Positions 16,381 to 24,876 of a stretch of DNA of 64,000 nucleotides are shown here, in pieces. Origin of the DNA: Lachnoclostridium sp. Marseille-P6806 (GTDB lineage Bacteria; Bacillota; Clostridia; Lachnospirales; Lachnospiraceae); contig NZ_LR130574.1 of the NCBI RefSeq assembly GCF_900625025.1, positions 1 to 64,000 on the forward strand. The letters run 5' to 3'. Position numbers and translations under genes: made by a program. Every line of letters starts with the position of its first letter. Within the stretch, counting starts at the first letter, position 1. The notes under the pieces are model-generated. The model ran no database searches. It had not been told where the DNA came from and was given only the letters and a program-made list of their open reading frames with translations.

Positions 16381-16743
16381 TTAGAGCGACTGGTGAATCC
16401 GGCCGCTCTTTTTTGCAGTCATATATACGTCCTTAAACATTCGTTTCATGCCGCCCCCAACAAGGATGTTGTAAGGCATCACCAGGCCATCTGATATGAT
16501 AACATCCCGGAATGGCATAAAAGTCGCTTCCAGCAATAGCGGCATGGGAGCTCCGTAAAACCTTTCCTTCAGATAGGCATCTATTATTGTGACATCAGAC
16601 CACAGCTTGTTCGCCACCTCTTTCACTTCTGCCGGATCCGGTTCTTTTGCTGTTGCAATGCTCTTCCGTTTACGATTAATACGATACTTCCTGTTCACAA
16701 AGTCGAGCAGCGGCAGCCATAGTCTTATAATACAGTTCTCCAT
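16381..16743 (-). CDS. Conserved hypothetical protein, probably internally shortened
   Basis: 120 residues. The N-terminal part (LWLPLLDFVNRKYRINRKRK, then DPAEVKEVANKLWSDVTIIDAYL) and the C-terminal part (PFRDVIISDGLVMPYNILVGGG, then MFKDVYMTAKKSGRIH) both look like pieces of a longer conserved Lachnospiraceae protein I know only as hypothetical. The join at DAYLKERFYGAP seems abrupt, so I infer an in-frame internal deletion. No catalytic motif is evident. It follows a small coiled-coil gene by 22 bases. Confidence 0.5.
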   Translation of the reverse strand: MENCIIRLWLPLLDFVNRKYRINRKRKSIATAKEPDPAEVKEVANKLWSDVTIIDAYLKERFYGAPMPLLLEATFMPFRDVIISDGLVMPYNILVGGGMKRMFKDVYMTAKKSGRIHQSL

Positions 16744-16765
16744 CTTCCCGTGATAAAGTCATCGA

Positions 16766-16984
16766 TTACTCCTCCGCTTTCAAAAATGCCATGATCTCAT
16801 CGAATGACCCTGGACTGTTATCCACCGCTTTCACCAGTTCCTGCTTCCTCTGGGCATCTTTCTTATCAAGAAAAGCCCTCAGTTCTTGGACCGCCGCGTC
16901 ATATCCGGCCTTCGTTCTCTCGACATCTGCCTGTGCCTTTTCTATCTTTTCATCCAGCGTAATGGTTTTTCTTGTTCTTGCCAT
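16766..16984 (-). CDS. Small coiled-coil protein
   Basis: 72 residues, mostly one predicted helix with heptad-like spacing (LDEKIEKAQADVERTKAGYD and onward to the Lys-rich KKDAQRKQELVKAV). Similar small proteins are common on clostridial mobile elements, sometimes named ErpK; function is unknown. It starts with ATG at 16984 behind GGAAAGACGC and lies just upstream of the shortened hypothetical protein. Confidence 0.55.
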   Translation of the reverse strand: MARTRKTITLDEKIEKAQADVERTKAGYDAAVQELRAFLDKKDAQRKQELVKAVDNSPGSFDEIMAFLKAEE

Positions 16985-17068
16985 GCGTCTTTCCTCCGTT
17001 ATTTTCCGATACCGGCCAGCAGTTCACTGAGTTCATTAGCCCTGTTCTTCACAGATCTCGCGTCCATC

Positions 17069-18808
17069 TTAAACAGACTGAACCAGCTTCGGAATATCCC
17101 CCGGCAAATGGATGACCTCCGCCATAAAATATTGTGCTCTGGTCAGTAAATACCCTCCGTAAATAGCCTGAGAGCCCTCATCAAACATGAGAGAGCTGCT
17201 TGTTCCCAGCAAATATAAGACGGGATTTTCATATCCTTTCGGTCTTAACTGTTCATGGCGGTGCAGGCGCCCTATTCTCTGAAGCAGCAGGTCAATCGGC
17301 GCCAGTTCACTGACCATAACATCGAAATCGATATCCAGCGACTGCTCAATCACTTGCGTCCCGATAACGATATATCCTCTGGGACGCTGGTCTGTCATGA
17401 GCCCGGCTTCATCCGTCTTCTGTTTTCCCAGTAGTTTCCGTAATCTTTCCTCTTTCTTTACTCGTTCTGCTGCCAAAAAAGAGGAATGAAAAACCTCAAT
17501 CTTATCTTCGCCTGATAAAGCTGTCAGCTTTCTGCCGAGTTCCTGCGCTTTTTTTACGGTATTGACAACAATTCCGAGATTCGCCCCGTCTCCAAGCACT
17601 TTCTCCGCAAGCAGAAGCAATTCTTCATCCGTCAATTTCTCGATCCGAACTGTCTTCTCCGGTTTTTTTGCAAATCCCCTCTCCTGAGAAACGCTCGATC
17701 CATCCGTATATGTGATCAACGGATAGGCCTCTGAGATAACTTTTCGTCAGCTCCAGTCTCGAGGATTCAGACAACGTGGCGGATAAAAGGAGCACCGGCA
17801 CCCCATAGGCGGCCATCCACTGAATGGCCATCTGCAAATATTGGCTCATATAAGCATCGTATGCGTGTACCTCGTCAATAATGACCACCTTTTTGGCAAA
17901 GGCAAGATGGCGCAGTGCCAGATGTTTTTGTTTCAAGGCCGTCAATAAAAACTGATCGACGGTTCCTACAACGAAGTCGTCCATAATCGCCGTCTTTTTA
18001 CCCGAGAACCACTCGTTGACAGCAAAGGCGGAATCCTCACCGCTTTCATCCGCATCGCTTCTTTTCACCCTCGTCAGATTCACATACTCTTCATTCAGGT
18101 AAGCCTTTCCATGTAGCAGCCGAAGCTCCATTTTCTCATGGGTTTCCTCATGTACCCTTTGCAGCCAGTCTTTAATTCTCGGAAAAATTCCGTTGGACGT
18201 CGCCTGCGTGGGAAGACCCAAAAACACCCCGCTTCTTTTTGTCTGATACGCGAGTTGTTCCGCCGCCAGCAAAGCCGCCTCCGTTTTCCCGCAGCCCATC
18301 GGCGCCTCCAAAATAATGAGCCCCGGCTCTTTGCAGGAGGATATCGCCTCTATCAGCTTTCTCTGCACTTCCTTCGGCACAAAGGGCAGAAAACGGTCTT
18401 TGAATTTTTCCGTGATGTTTCCGATCGGACTCGCATTCCAGACTCCAGTCAGCCATTGTCAGCAGTCCGAAAAGCTGTACCTGTGCAGCCTGTGACCGTA
18501 CAGGAATCTCCGCCGGGTCTTCAAAACCGCACACCTCAAGAGCCCAGTCAACGATGGCATTCTGCGCTGACAGCCACTTCAATGCGATCGGCGACTCCGG
18601 ATCCTGTGATTGAAATAAATTGATCGCGTAAGAACCCAGCTGTGTCTCGCAGTTATTTTCATCCGCCGGTCTGCCATGATGTCCCCCGATAATGGAGGCA
18701 ATATCATCACTGTGATTCCCCTCATCCATACTCCTTAAAAAACGATCCGAATATCTGGCCATCTTTTTCTTCTTTCTTTGCCCAAAATGCCGGATGAACT
18801 CTTCCCAT
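17069..18808 (-). pseudogene. cas3: CRISPR-associated helicase-nuclease Cas3, degraded
   Basis: Pieces of a type I Cas3 in order. The true start is at 18808 (MGRVHPAFWAKKEEKDGQ behind GGGAGGAGG). The next stretch, in another frame, has the late HD-domain motif IIGGHHGRP, so the early HD residues are deleted. After a shift near 18420 comes the helicase: Walker A APMGCGKTEAAL, DEVH in VVIIDEVHAYDAYM, and LLSATL. After another shift near 17690 come motifs V-VI (GTQVIEQSLDIDFD, QRIGRLHRH). The C-terminal domain is missing. Wild-type Cas3 is about 800-900 residues. Subtype is uncertain, perhaps I-E. No cascade genes or repeats are nearby. Confidence 0.85.
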
Positions 18809-18915
18809 CAAATACCTCCTCCCTTGTCAAGTCTGACTGCGCTCTATATGTTTCCTGCGTTTTTATGACTGAATATTATCGCTGGCGCTCATTGTCATCG
18901 GTGCTTTACGATTGC

Positions 18916-18944
18916 ATATTATCAGTAGATTTTTGTCTTGTCAA
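18916..18944 (-). promoter_or_regulatory. Promoter upstream of the broken cas3
   Basis: Minus strand TTGACA (18944-18939) and TAATAT (18921-18916), spacer 17. The promoter is better preserved than the gene it drives. Confidence 0.65.
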
Positions 18945-19013
18945 TTCATTTTTTAAATAGATAAGTTATATTGCAAAGTTTCAAATTCCGCACATCACAA
19001 ACGATAATGAAAG

Positions 19014-19039
19014 CAATAAAAAACCCCGCCGATGCGGGG
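19014..19039 (-). terminator. Rho-independent terminator
   Basis: On the minus strand CCCCGC, loop ATCG, GCGGGG, then TTTTTTATT. It follows the adenylyltransferase remnant; the stretch 19040-19174 holds nothing else I can recognise. Confidence 0.8.
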
Positions 19040-19174
19040 AAATACATGTTTCTGATCCTATATCTAACTGATCTAAGGATCACCCTCGCCAGCGCAAGGA
19101 AATATATCTATGTCGGTACTTCAGCTGCCCATAGCACATGGACTACATCAGCTAATGTTATCACGGTAGTGTTA

Positions 19175-19396
19175 TCAAGTTGATATTTTCTTTTCCTTTA
19201 TATTTGCAATCTGTCCCACCATATATCCGGCATAATCTTTCGTAAGATTCGTATCATACGATATATCTGCACCCTCAGCATATTCACTCAAAGCAGCCTT
19301 TATCAGGCTATGATACATTTCAGGAGGGTTGTTAAGTGCCCATTTGCCACCCTCTTTTTTGGAAAGAACAAGGCCGTCTTTCATATATGCAAGCAC
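19175..19396 (-). pseudogene. Aminoglycoside adenylyltransferase, C-terminal fragment
   Basis: 73 residues resembling the end of AadA/ANT(9)-type nucleotidyltransferases (DUF4111 domain): LAYMKDGLVLSKKEGGKWAL then YHSLIKAALSEYAEG. In the family this is the helical domain that helps hold the aminoglycoside. The N-terminal nucleotidyltransferase domain with its Asp pair is absent, and upstream sequence shows no trace, so resistance is not expected. A terminator follows it. Confidence 0.65.
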
Positions 19397-19523
19397 TTAG
19401 AGTCTATATATGGTGGTGGATTCCGCTCATTCTACGTAACTTATTATTAAAGTTTTAAAGTTTTTGCAGCCAAAATCTTATTACGACATTCATTGTGTTA
19501 TTTATTACGACATTCATCAAGTA

Positions 19524-20489
19524 TTATTTTATGACATAATGACCAAATCGGTTAGACCCAACATGTTCAATCTTACCGTCATCCATAAGGCGCTTCAATG
19601 CTCTTTGTACTGTTCTCTGAGATGTTCCTACCATTTCAGCAAGTCCTGCTGCTGATTGATTACCATCTTCTTTCAGTAAATCAAGCAATTTCTCATCCAA
19701 TTTCTTTTCCTTGTTCATTGTGCCATTATAAGAAAGTTCCTTTAAAAGTTCCCTTATTAGTTCCAACATAAACTGAACAAATATCGTAGATTCACCCTCC
19801 GCATTTGAGGCATTCAGGGCCTTATAATAGTCCTCCTGCCTCTCATGAATTATTGTTTCAATCGGAATCCATAAAAAGAACTCCTGCCACTTAGCCAAAA
19901 TCAAAGTATGCCATAACCTACCGGTTCGTCCATTCCCATCCGCAAATGGATGTATGAATTCAAATTCATAATGAAATATACACCCCTTAACAAGTGGATG
20001 TAATTTTGATTTTTTAAGCCAATCGAATAACTGACCAACTAAATCAGGAACATAGTTTGCCGGAGTCCCTGCATGAATGAGTTGATTGCCGGCATATACG
20101 CCTACACCTTTACTTCTAAATATACCGGCTTCTTTCACAAGTCCTTCCATCATAATCTTATGCGCCTTCAGTAAATCCTTTACTGAATAAGGATTTAATC
20201 TGGTCATGGCTTCATAGGCTTCATAGGCATTCTTAGCTTCTCTGATATCCTGGGGCGATCCCAGAACACGCTTGCCATCAATTACGTCACTTACCTGCTC
20301 AACAGTCAACCTATTCTGCTCAATAGCCAAAGAAGAGTGAATAGACTTAATACGGTTGCCGCGCTTTAGCTTAGGGTTTTTAGACAACTGTTCCGATACT
20401 GTCATTGCACCGGTAAGCTCTGCTATTTCTATTACAAGATTCGTAATCTCGTCTGTCATTGTAAATGGCGGGATATATGTATCAGGCAC
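19524..20489 (-). CDS. Fic-domain AMP-transferase-like protein
   Basis: 321 residues. The Fic core has an intact catalytic motif HPFADGNGRTGRLW (residues 180-193), giving the His base and the phosphate-binding Gly/Arg. An N-terminal helix carries SSLAIEQN (52-59), at the place of the autoinhibitory [S/T]xxxE[G/N] motif, with Gln where Gly or Asn is usual. The C-terminus (about 255-321) is a winged helix (SAAGLAEMVGTSQRTVQRAL) typical of the long Fic family that may bind DNA. Such proteins AMPylate target proteins; the target is unknown. Upstream GGAGGTAAACC is the ribosome site. It appears intact. Confidence 0.88.
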   Translation of the reverse strand: MPDTYIPPFTMTDEITNLVIEIAELTGAMTVSEQLSKNPKLKRGNRIKSIHSSLAIEQNRLTVEQVSDVIDGKRVLGSPQDIREAKNAYEAYEAMTRLNPYSVKDLLKAHKIMMEGLVKEAGIFRSKGVGVYAGNQLIHAGTPANYVPDLVGQLFDWLKKSKLHPLVKGCIFHYEFEFIHPFADGNGRTGRLWHTLILAKWQEFFLWIPIETIIHERQEDYYKALNASNAEGESTIFVQFMLELIRELLKELSYNGTMNKEKKLDEKLLDLLKEDGNQSAAGLAEMVGTSQRTVQRALKRLMDDGKIEHVGSNRFGHYVIK

Positions 20490-21216
20490 TGGTTTACCTC
20501 CTTTATCTTATATTCACTTATGGTTGCTTCTTCCCACAAGTACTCGTTCTAAAAAGCATTTAATTGTTAAACTATATTATCAAATCCGGATGCAAATTTT
20601 TTACATAGAAGTATTCCCTAACCACATAGAAAGAAAATTCTTCTCACGCATATACCACATTTTTCCGCTGTCTGAGTTATCGATAAAAAGCCCATATTTA
20701 CTACCTCTCGTGTTTACACGATACACATTCTAATATAGCAAATTATATGCCAAGCCTTGAACAGTATCCATGGTTTTGACGTAAATAATGACGTAGATAT
20801 TTGATTTACAAATCTGTATTTTCAATTGCATCTTTTTCTCTCCAATTGTAATTGATAAAAATGATTCAAAAAATGTTCCCAACGTGATATCGGAAGACTG
20901 ATAACTGATATGTAATGACCTTTGTCAAGAGATAAAGACATATAACGGGAGCGCCGCACGCCCCCCTTACTGTCAATCAAGGAAATGGTTATTCGAATTC
21001 GATCCTTGCAGGCTTATTCTTAGCCTGTCAGGTCTAAGTCCATGTGCTGTGGTCTACAGAGTCTCTGAATTAGCCTTCAAACATGGGCTATCTGATTTTC
21101 TGTTGCCAAAACGTTGCCACGCTTTTCGTATAGTATGGATCGCATATGGTATCCTGTCAATTTATTTCAACCATTTCCCTAATAGGTAATACAAATACCT
21201 TGTACCTCATAACGCT
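20490..21216. other. AT-rich intergenic region, possible element boundary
   Basis: About 730 bases without a supported gene. All frames carry frequent stops. At 21101-21121 there is a paired GTTGCCA motif nearly identical to one at 30626-30646 beside guaA. A minus-strand TTGACA near 20930 has no good -10. The region separates the Fic gene from the sirtuin block and may hold an element end. Confidence 0.45.
21101..21121. repeat. Paired GTTGCCA repeat, left copy
   Basis: TGTTGCCAA, three variable bases, GTTGCCACG. It matches the copy at 30626-30646 in 18 of 21 positions; only the central triplet differs (AAC here, TCT there). This layout fits recombinase arm sites, but that is inference. Confidence 0.55.
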
Positions 21217-22212
21217 CTATGCTTTCAATGCGTCAAGCACCTCACCAATATCACCATTTATGCAGATACTCCTGTCCTCGATCTCTCCTGGACAGTAAGC
21301 CTCGCCGTAATTGATGCAGCCATAGACAGCCTGCTTGTTTGCCAGGGTCATCTCCCAGAACGGATACTTTATGATGACAGGCGTGTTCGATCCCACACCC
21401 AGCTCCAGATAAAGCACATGAAGGTTTTCGTGCCTGCGAATGAAGTCGGAATACGCTGCCGAAGCTCTGTGCCAGCCCTCATCCTCCACGAAGGTGTCGT
21501 CTGCTCTCAGGTTCATCGTCACATCCGAACCGTCATCCGGGCATTTCGGAATCAGGTCTGTCGGGATCTCCATTAGGAGCTTTCCGTCCTCTGGAACTTG
21601 AAACATATCATTCTCGTCCTTTACAAACCCCTGTGCTTCCATTGCCTTCATTACCCACTCTTCATTATCGTAGGTTTTTCCATTTCTGCCGTCCACGGTC
21701 TGAAACAGGCCATAGTCCCCCTGCGTATAAAAAAACCTCTTCTTATCAAAACCAACCTTCTGCGGAACATGGTCAACGTCAGTACTAATCAGGAAATAAT
21801 CTTTGTCCTTGACAAGCTGAAGCAATTTATCATAAACACGCTTCGGCGGATTCATATACCGATTGATATAAATGTACCTCGCCCAATATGCCCAGCTGAT
21901 TTCCGGTGCAAGCTGCATCACCATGAATCCGCCGGAGTACATATCGGGGATGTGGTATTTTTCTACGAAGTCTCCAAACCACTTCTGCAGCCGTTCTCCT
22001 GTGTATACGAATCCCGCTGAAGTTGATAATCCAGCTCCCGCACCAAGCACGATGGCATCGGCCGTCCGGATTTCTTCCTTAAGCCTGGCAATCTGTTCTT
22101 CCCTTGTCCCTTTTCCGTAGGACATATGTCTGCTGAAGGTTCTCACTGCGCTCATCCCCTTTTGTATGGTTTCCAAATATCCATTTGGCATCTCTTTATA
22201 CAAGTCTTTCAT
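21217..22212 (-). CDS. Class M sirtuin (SirTM)-like protein
   Basis: 331 residues. NAD-binding Rossmann motif GAGAGLSTSAG (57-67); the characteristic SirTM C-terminal part LRADDTFVEDEGW and LELGVGSNTPVIIKYPFW. SirTM enzymes ADP-ribosylate lipoylated carrier proteins in an oxidative-stress module with a macrodomain. The sequence at the catalytic Asn position reads STDVDH (143-148), where sirtuins usually have TQN(I/V)D, and the zinc-ribbon region shows only one Cys (C224; TVDGRNG and PDDGSD elsewhere). Activity is therefore uncertain. I prefer the ATG at 22212 over 22242; either way it overlaps or nearly abuts the macrodomain gene, so they are coupled. Confidence 0.8.
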   Translation of the reverse strand: MKDLYKEMPNGYLETIQKGMSAVRTFSRHMSYGKGTREEQIARLKEEIRTADAIVLGAGAGLSTSAGFVYTGERLQKWFGDFVEKYHIPDMYSGGFMVMQLAPEISWAYWARYIYINRYMNPPKRVYDKLLQLVKDKDYFLISTDVDHVPQKVGFDKKRFFYTQGDYGLFQTVDGRNGKTYDNEEWVMKAMEAQGFVKDENDMFQVPEDGKLLMEIPTDLIPKCPDDGSDVTMNLRADDTFVEDEGWHRASAAYSDFIRRHENLHVLYLELGVGSNTPVIIKYPFWEMTLANKQAVYGCINYGEAYCPGEIEDRSICINGDIGEVLDALKA

Positions 22213-23005
22213 AGTGTTCTTTATCCTCATTTTTAAAAACATTGAAGATTACCCTTTCCATAGATGTGGGATGTTCCGTCAGCCATTTCTGCACGGTACT
22301 GACCGCAATCTCAGCAGCCCGCCTGTTCGGGAAACGAAATACACCCGTAGATATGCAGCAGAACGCCACGCTTTTCAGATCATTTTCCAGACACATATCC
22401 AGCGTGTTCCGATAGCAATCGGCAAGGTCTTTTTCCAATGCGGGGGTCAGTCTGTCATAAACAATCGGTCCCACGATGTGAATGACCTTCTTTGCCGGAA
22501 GATTGTAGGCATCCGTCAGCATCGGAACCGCTGTCGGCTGCTCATAGTCCCTGCCATACTTGATACGCAGCTGATTCATCTGCCGATTGCATTCCTGTCT
22601 TAACTGGACTCCGGCAAATGTATGAATGCAGTTATCGATGCATGTATGCATCGGCACGAAACAGCCGAGCATCTGCGAATTGGCGGCATTTACGATGGCA
22701 TCCACAGCAAGCCTTGTGATGTCACCCTGCCAGATGGACATTCCGTCACGGATCACAGGAATATCAGGAAGCTCCACGATACCGTTATTTTCAATACGCT
22801 CTTTCAGATACTCGTCCTGAACTTCCAATACATCCTCCGACATGGCTTTTGGCATACGGATATTCATCAGCGAACGAAGAATACGCCTTTTTCCGTCTGT
22901 GTCGTCCGGTGTCTGCAAGTCTTTATATTCATCGTAATCGGCTTTGAATTCTTCCACCAGATAATCAAGCCGCTGTTCCTGTGTCATATTGTTTGCAATG
23001 CTCAT
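22196..23005 (-). CDS. Zinc-type macrodomain (ADP-ribosyl hydrolase)
   Basis: 269 residues. A helical N-terminal extension (1-90) precedes a macrodomain: GDITRLAVDAIVNAANSQML with the ribose-binding Asp and Asn, then GCFVPMHTCIDNCIHTFAG with the Cys/His pattern of zinc-dependent macrodomains that occur with SirTM, then IHIVGPIVYDR and FCCISTGVFRFPNRRAA. Members remove ADP-ribose from lipoylated carrier proteins modified by SirTM. It starts five bases after the DUF1848 stop and overlaps the sirtuin. All key macrodomain motifs look intact, unlike those of the sirtuin. No lipoate ligase or GcvH-L gene is in the window. Confidence 0.9.
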   Translation of the reverse strand: MSIANNMTQEQRLDYLVEEFKADYDEYKDLQTPDDTDGKRRILRSLMNIRMPKAMSEDVLEVQDEYLKERIENNGIVELPDIPVIRDGMSIWQGDITRLAVDAIVNAANSQMLGCFVPMHTCIDNCIHTFAGVQLRQECNRQMNQLRIKYGRDYEQPTAVPMLTDAYNLPAKKVIHIVGPIVYDRLTPALEKDLADCYRNTLDMCLENDLKSVAFCCISTGVFRFPNRRAAEIAVSTVQKWLTEHPTSMERVIFNVFKNEDKEHYERLV

Positions 23006-23009
23006 AAGA

Positions 23010-23951
23010 TCACACGATCCCTTCCAGTGAAAGTTGTACCTGTTCTTCTATCCACGATTTCTGCGGCACATCATGTACTTTGTCGTTCTCCCTGTAGTTT
23101 CCGATAAGAAAAGGCGACTTGGGATTGTGTCGGTTGCTCTGCGCCATGACGATTTCCGGCTCAGCGTTCGCATAGCAATATCGGCACAAGTGCCTGCAGG
23201 TATTGTATGCCCCAATGTCGCAGACAAGATAACAGGCGCATTCCGCCCTCACGCCTTTTCTTTTTGGCGCGGTGAGCCTCTTTCCGATTGCCTTTTCATA
23301 ATCGCTTAAAAGCATACAGCCGCCGCATTCCGCTCCGTATGCCGCGAGCTCATCACCCTCCGCGCATGGTTTCAAAGTCATTCCATGTGAAAATGCGATT
23401 CGTATCATTTCCTTTCCCAGCCTCAGCCGCTGTTCCCTTGTAATTTCTCTTGCCTCCGGGAAGTTGTGTCTGACCTTCGGATACAGATCCAGAAAGCTTA
23501 TCACAGCGGTTTTCGTGCAGCCATCAAGTGCGGAGGCGATCTGTTCAAAGGCGTGAAGATGATATTCTTCCGTATATCTTTTTGAGATAAAGATCGGATC
23601 GTAACGCCAGCCGATGGAGTTTATGCCAACTATACCGGACAGACGTTTAAAATCCTTTATCAGCTGGTGCTTATCCGGCACGTTCGGTTCAATATCCCGC
23701 CCGTAAGGTGTGATGGTGACGAACCAGTATTGTCCGTAATCCACCAGAAGATCCATATACGAGAACATCGGAGCAGGGCTTTTCGTGCAGAATCCGATGC
23801 CGTCAACAACAGAAGGATCAAGGCGGTAACGGCTGACCTGATTCGGATTATAGGGATTGCGAACGCAGACAAATCCTTCCTTCAGCCTGTTTGCGAACCA
23901 TTCGGCGTAGAAGGCGGGGATGTCGGTTCTTTGCCCCGTATTGATGATCAT
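23010..23951 (-). CDS. DUF1848 iron-sulfur protein
   Basis: 313 residues matching the DUF1848 family, which I recognise from SRRTDIPAF-like N-termini (here GQRTDIPAFYAEWFANRL) and the C-terminal Cys cluster CACYLVCDIGAYNTCRHLCR then YCYANA. Earlier cysteines lie in ECGGCML. The C-terminal CxxxCxxC-like spacing has led to suggestions of a radical-SAM-like enzyme, but function is unknown. AGGAGG sits nine bases before the ATG at 23951. It is five bases upstream of the macrodomain gene, so it belongs to the sirtuin-macrodomain operon, a context seen in other Firmicutes. Confidence 0.85.
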   Translation of the reverse strand: MIINTGQRTDIPAFYAEWFANRLKEGFVCVRNPYNPNQVSRYRLDPSVVDGIGFCTKSPAPMFSYMDLLVDYGQYWFVTITPYGRDIEPNVPDKHQLIKDFKRLSGIVGINSIGWRYDPIFISKRYTEEYHLHAFEQIASALDGCTKTAVISFLDLYPKVRHNFPEAREITREQRLRLGKEMIRIAFSHGMTLKPCAEGDELAAYGAECGGCMLLSDYEKAIGKRLTAPKRKGVRAECACYLVCDIGAYNTCRHLCRYCYANAEPEIVMAQSNRHNPKSPFLIGNYRENDKVHDVPQKSWIEEQVQLSLEGIV

Positions 23952-23983
23952 ATCGCACCGCCTCCTTTCCTATAGGTCATGTT

Positions 23984-24283
23984 TTATTCTTTCGGTATCT
24001 CATTCCAAAAGCAGGTCTCTTCCAGAGGTTTTCTCTTCGTGGACAGATTCTCATTTGGTTTATAATCATCAGCTGGATACCCTATGTAAAGCATACAGAC
24101 CGGCTGCCAGTTCTCAGGAATCTTCAGAAGTTCCCTTGCCTTGTCTTCATCAAAATAGCTGATCCATGCTGTTCCAAGCCCCAGACTTGTCGCTTCCATC
24201 ATCATATGACCACCGATGGATCTTCTTCCTGCGGTCTTTCTGAACGCCTCTGGCATATTCGATCTCAGGATAGCCAAAACCAA
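23984..24283 (-). pseudogene. Nitroreductase, C-terminal fragment
   Basis: About 85 meaningful residues: SIGGHMMMEATSLGLGTAWI, then LKIPENWQPVCMLYIGYPAD, the FMN-binding end of a nitroreductase. The N-terminal half is missing. Its 5' side is fused, in a different frame, to the tail of the ferredoxin-nitroreductase upstream, as if two paralogous genes recombined. DUF1848 starts 33 bases after its stop. Confidence 0.7.
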
Positions 24284-24876
24284 CGATCAATCCTGTGTAA
24301 TGGTCTTTTGGAATATTCAATATCGCCCTTGCTTCCGGTGCAAGTTCATTCAGTACCTCCGAAGGATAACTCATGATCGTCGTGCCAAGTCCGTAAGCGT
24401 TGCACAAAAGTTCAAAATATGCCGTAGCGACAATACAGTTCGCCTTGGAGTCCTCCGCCCATTTGCCGACACACTTCTCATGTGCGATAAACAGGTGCGG
24501 TGCCGAGCAGAACAGTAGGTCTCCCTTACGCACAGTTTTTTCTGACTGCTTCATCTTGGAATAGAAGAAATCACTGAAGCTGTGGGTATAGATATGCTTT
24601 TTCGCATCCGCATCCATCACGGGATAGGCCTCATTCGAGATTTCCCGGACTCTCGACTTATCATCAATCACAGTGTATTCATACTGCGATGCAGCGGTCG
24701 CATCTCCAGCAGCCGCGCCAGCCGAACCGTTCAAACGGCTTCATCTCCGGATGTCCGTCCCGCATGGAAAGAACCATCCCTGTACAGACATTGACACAGT
24801 TTCCGCAGCCGATGCGTTTATTCTGATCAACCCTGAAATGGGTTCTTTCTTCCATGCCCATAGTTTTACGCCTCAC
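24150..24876 (-). pseudogene. Ferredoxin-nitroreductase, frameshifted
   Basis: The first frame (24876 to about 24690) encodes an N-terminal 2[4Fe-4S]-like part: RIGCGNCVNVC then RGCWRCDRCIAV. It stops where the second cluster should close. The second frame (to about 24195) encodes the nitroreductase body from YEYTVIDDKSRVREISNEAY through LNIPKDHYTGLIVGFGYPEI, but the FMN-binding N-terminus is missing, so there is both a frameshift and a deletion. Its start overlaps the dehydrogenase stop by four bases. A complete protein would use ferredoxin-type electrons for flavin reductions in the ACGX operon. It is probably inactive. Confidence 0.75.

Noticed and set aside
18763-19523. Possible CRISPR array near the cas3 remnant
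   Set aside because: No regularly spaced repeats of 25-37 bases; only a promoter, a terminator and a resistance-gene fragment.
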